DNA from: Rhodopirellula islandica
Lineage (GTDB): Bacteria; Planctomycetota; Planctomycetia; Pirellulales; Pirellulaceae
NCBI RefSeq assembly: GCF_001027925.1
Contig: NZ_LECT01000003.1
Location: 1-64,000 of the forward strand
Length of the DNA: 64,000 nucleotides
Direction: 5' to 3'
The notes under the pieces were generated by a model. It saw nothing but the letters and a program-made list of their open reading frames with translations, did no database searches and was not told the DNA's origin. The translations under genes were made by a program, and so were the position numbers. Positions 62,290-64,000 of this stretch are shown here, one piece after another; the first letter of the stretch is position 1; each line of letters opens with the position of its first letter.

Positions 62290-64000
62290 ATGGCTGCGAC
62301 GACAAATAATTTCGATGGACTTCGCGTGGCCGCTTTGGAAAGCCGACGGGCCGACGACATGACGCGGCTGATCAGCAAATTCGGGGGCGACGCCTTTGTC
62401 AGCCCATCGATGCGGGAGGTGCCGATCGAACCCAATCGGGCGGCGATCGACTTTGCCTATCGGATCATCACGGGCGACATCAGCATCGTGATTTTGATGA
62501 CCGGCGTGGGATTTCGGTACCTGCTCAAAGCCACCGAAAAGCACGTCGAACAACAGCGTCTGATCGATGCTCTCAGCGATATCACGACGATCTGCCGGGG
62601 CCCGAAACCGGTGGCGGTGATGCGAGAGTTTGGACTGAAGCCCACTCACCGCGTGCCGGAGCCGAACACCTGGCGGGAACTGTTGCAAACCATTGACGCT
62701 GGCATCCCCATCGCCAATCAGACAATCGGAATCCAAGAGTACGGCGTCAGCAACACGCAGTTGATCGCCGGCTTGGAAGCTCGCGGTGCGATCGCCGAAT
62801 CGGTCAAAGTTTACGGCTGGGAATTCCCCGAAGACACACAGCCTCTGAAGGCCAACACGCTGGCGCTCGCGGAAGGCGAACGAGACATCTTGCTGGTCAC
62901 GAGTGCTCACCAAGTCGTCAACTTGCTCCGCATGGGCGAAGAACTCGGGATCACCGATTCACTTCGTGAGGGGTTGTCCAAGACGGCGATCGTGTCGATC
63001 GGGCCCACCACCAGCGACATGTTGCGAGAGCATGATCTGGCCATCGCGATGGAACCGTCGCATCCCAAGATGGGGCACCTGGTCAGTGAGGCGGCTCGCG
63101 ATGCCAAACGCTTGGTCGACGAGGTTCGATCTGAATCGTCGGCCACTCGAACGCCCAACTCTCAAACGTCTGTCTCTCTGCGGGCAGATGATTCCAGTCT
63201 CATTTCTGCTAGCAAGACGCCCATGCCTGCCATCGATGACCACCCCTCCCAGTCCAGTTTGTTCATGCGTGCCTGTCGTGGTGAGCCCACGCCTCGCACA
63301 CCGGTTTGGATGATGCGGCAAGCCGGTCGCTACATGCAGGAGTACCGCGCCGTTCGTTCGCAGCAATCGTTTTTGGAACTCTGCGCCAATCCCAAGTTGT
63401 GCAGCGAAGTGATGTGCACCGCGGTCGAAAAGCTCGATGTCGACGCGGCAATCATCTTTTCGGACTTGTTGCCGATTTTGGTCCCGATGGGATTCGATTT
63501 GGAGTTCGTCAAAGGCGACGGCCCAGTCATCCACAATCCGGTTCGTTCGGCGGCGGATGTGGACCGGGTCAAAGGCCTCGACAACCCGCAGGACCTCGGC
63601 TTCGTCTATGAGACGGTCAAGCAAACGCGAGCGGACCTGCCCGAAGGCATCCCGTTGATCGGATTCGCGGGGGCTCCGTTCACTCTGGCCAGTTATGCCA
63701 TTGAAGGTGGGGGCAGCCGGCAATACAGCAGCACGAAAGCTTTGATGCGTGCTGCCGATGGTGGCTGGGCCGCACTGATGGATCGTTTGACCGACGCGAT
63801 CATCGTTTATCTGAATGAGCAGGTTGCCGCCGGAGCCCAGTGTGTGCAATTGTTCGACAGTTGGGCGGGTTGTTTGTCACCAGCCGACTACCGCGAATTT
63901 GTGTTGCCATGGATGAAACGCATTTTGGAAGGCGTGACTCCCGGCGTGCCCTTGATCAACTTTGCAACCGGCAATCCGGAGTTGTTGCCCTTGCTGCGTG
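62290..64000 (+). CDS. hemD-hemE: fused uroporphyrinogen-III synthase / uroporphyrinogen decarboxylase, partial
   Basis: One frame runs unbroken from ATG 62290 to the right edge (570 codons, 3' end not in window). Residues 1-280 are HemD-like: LRVAALESRRADDMTRLISK, IVILMTGVGFRYLLKA, CRGPKPVAVMREFGL, DILLVTSAHQVVNLL and AIVSIGPTTSDMLREHDL. A Ser/Thr/Asp linker covers about 281-325. HemE starts near Met326: PVWMMRQAGRYMQEYR (the substrate-binding Arg motif), AIIFSDLLPILVPMGFDLEF, GFAGAPFTLASYAIEGGGSR and QLFDSWAGCLSP. The two enzymes act in sequence: HemD closes hydroxymethylbilane to uroporphyrinogen III and HemE decarboxylates it to coproporphyrinogen III. No stop or shift was found on reading every codon. 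An internal start at Met326 or 63229 could also make HemE alone. Confidence 0.88.
   Translation, partial: MAATTNNFDGLRVAALESRRADDMTRLISKFGGDAFVSPSMREVPIEPNRAAIDFAYRIITGDISIVILMTGVGFRYLLKATEKHVEQQRLIDALSDITTICRGPKPVAVMREFGLKPTHRVPEPNTWRELLQTIDAGIPIANQTIGIQEYGVSNTQLIAGLEARGAIAESVKVYGWEFPEDTQPLKANTLALAEGERDILLVTSAHQVVNLLRMGEELGITDSLREGLSKTAIVSIGPTTSDMLREHDLAIAMEPSHPKMGHLVSEAARDAKRLVDEVRSESSATRTPNSQTSVSLRADDSSLISASKTPMPAIDDHPSQSSLFMRACRGEPTPRTPVWMMRQAGRYMQEYRAVRSQQSFLELCANPKLCSEVMCTAVEKLDVDAAIIFSDLLPILVPMGFDLEFVKGDGPVIHNPVRSAADVDRVKGLDNPQDLGFVYETVKQTRADLPEGIPLIGFAGAPFTLASYAIEGGGSRQYSSTKALMRAADGGWAALMDRLTDAIIVYLNEQVAAGAQCVQLFDSWAGCLSPADYREFVLPWMKRILEGVTPGVPLINFATGNPELLPLLR

Overview
The window comes from a planctomycete chromosome, most likely Rhodopirellula or a close relative. 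This rests on gene content and recognition of planctomycete-type proteins, not on a database search. The signs are a large Ser/Thr kinase next to a divergent ECF-type sigma factor, sulfatases, DUF1080, DUF2752 and DUF2760 proteins, a neutral ceramidase-like protein, S10/spc ribosomal genes without rpmD at its usual place, and long intergenic spacers full of palindromic repeats.

Layout. 1-2.0 kb is mostly non-coding and repeat-rich; it holds a C-terminal remnant of an integron-type tyrosine recombinase and a small membrane protein. 2.0-6.4 kb carries a B12-binding radical SAM enzyme, an exported trypsin-like/PDZ/PA14 protease and an exported DUF1080 protein. 6.5-12.5 kb is the accessory island: two attC-like sites bound a HEPN-motif protein cassette and a membrane-protein cassette. 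A third cassette appears cut short beside a REP-associated (RAYT-like) transposase. REP-like palindromes and an addiction-module antitoxin/ParE-like toxin pair follow. 12.5-25.2 kb holds the sigma factor and kinase, several secreted proteins (one another trypsin-like protease), an esterase, rsmD, a lone MalK-type ABC ATPase and an exported msrB.

25.3-29.3 kb, read leftward, is tRNA-Thr(UGU), Tyr, Gly, Thr(GGU), tuf, tRNA-Trp, secE, nusG, rplK, the order known around E. coli tufB. 29.4-34.4 kb is a leftward run of mutL, pdxA and a membrane protein with 4-base stop/start overlaps. 34.5-39.6 kb has a broken sulfatase beside a MITE-like element, an intact sulfatase translationally coupled to a ceramidase-like gene, a probable lipase remnant and a thioredoxin-like protein.

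39.7-52.4 kb is the leftward S10/spc cluster (rpsJ to secY, adk). 52.8-55.4 kb has three rightward genes (DUF2752, aminotransferase, DUF2760) that separate S10/spc from the str cluster (rpsL, rpsG, fusA; 56.0-59.2 kb). 59.5-64 kb carries a DUF72 protein, an enoyl-CoA hydratase-family protein, trmB, and an ORF running off the right edge that joins uroporphyrinogen-III synthase (HemD) to uroporphyrinogen decarboxylase (HemE).

The most interesting items are the relic cassette array with a HEPN-motif cargo gene, the HemD-HemE fusion, and the repeat families, one of which is paired with a RAYT-like gene.
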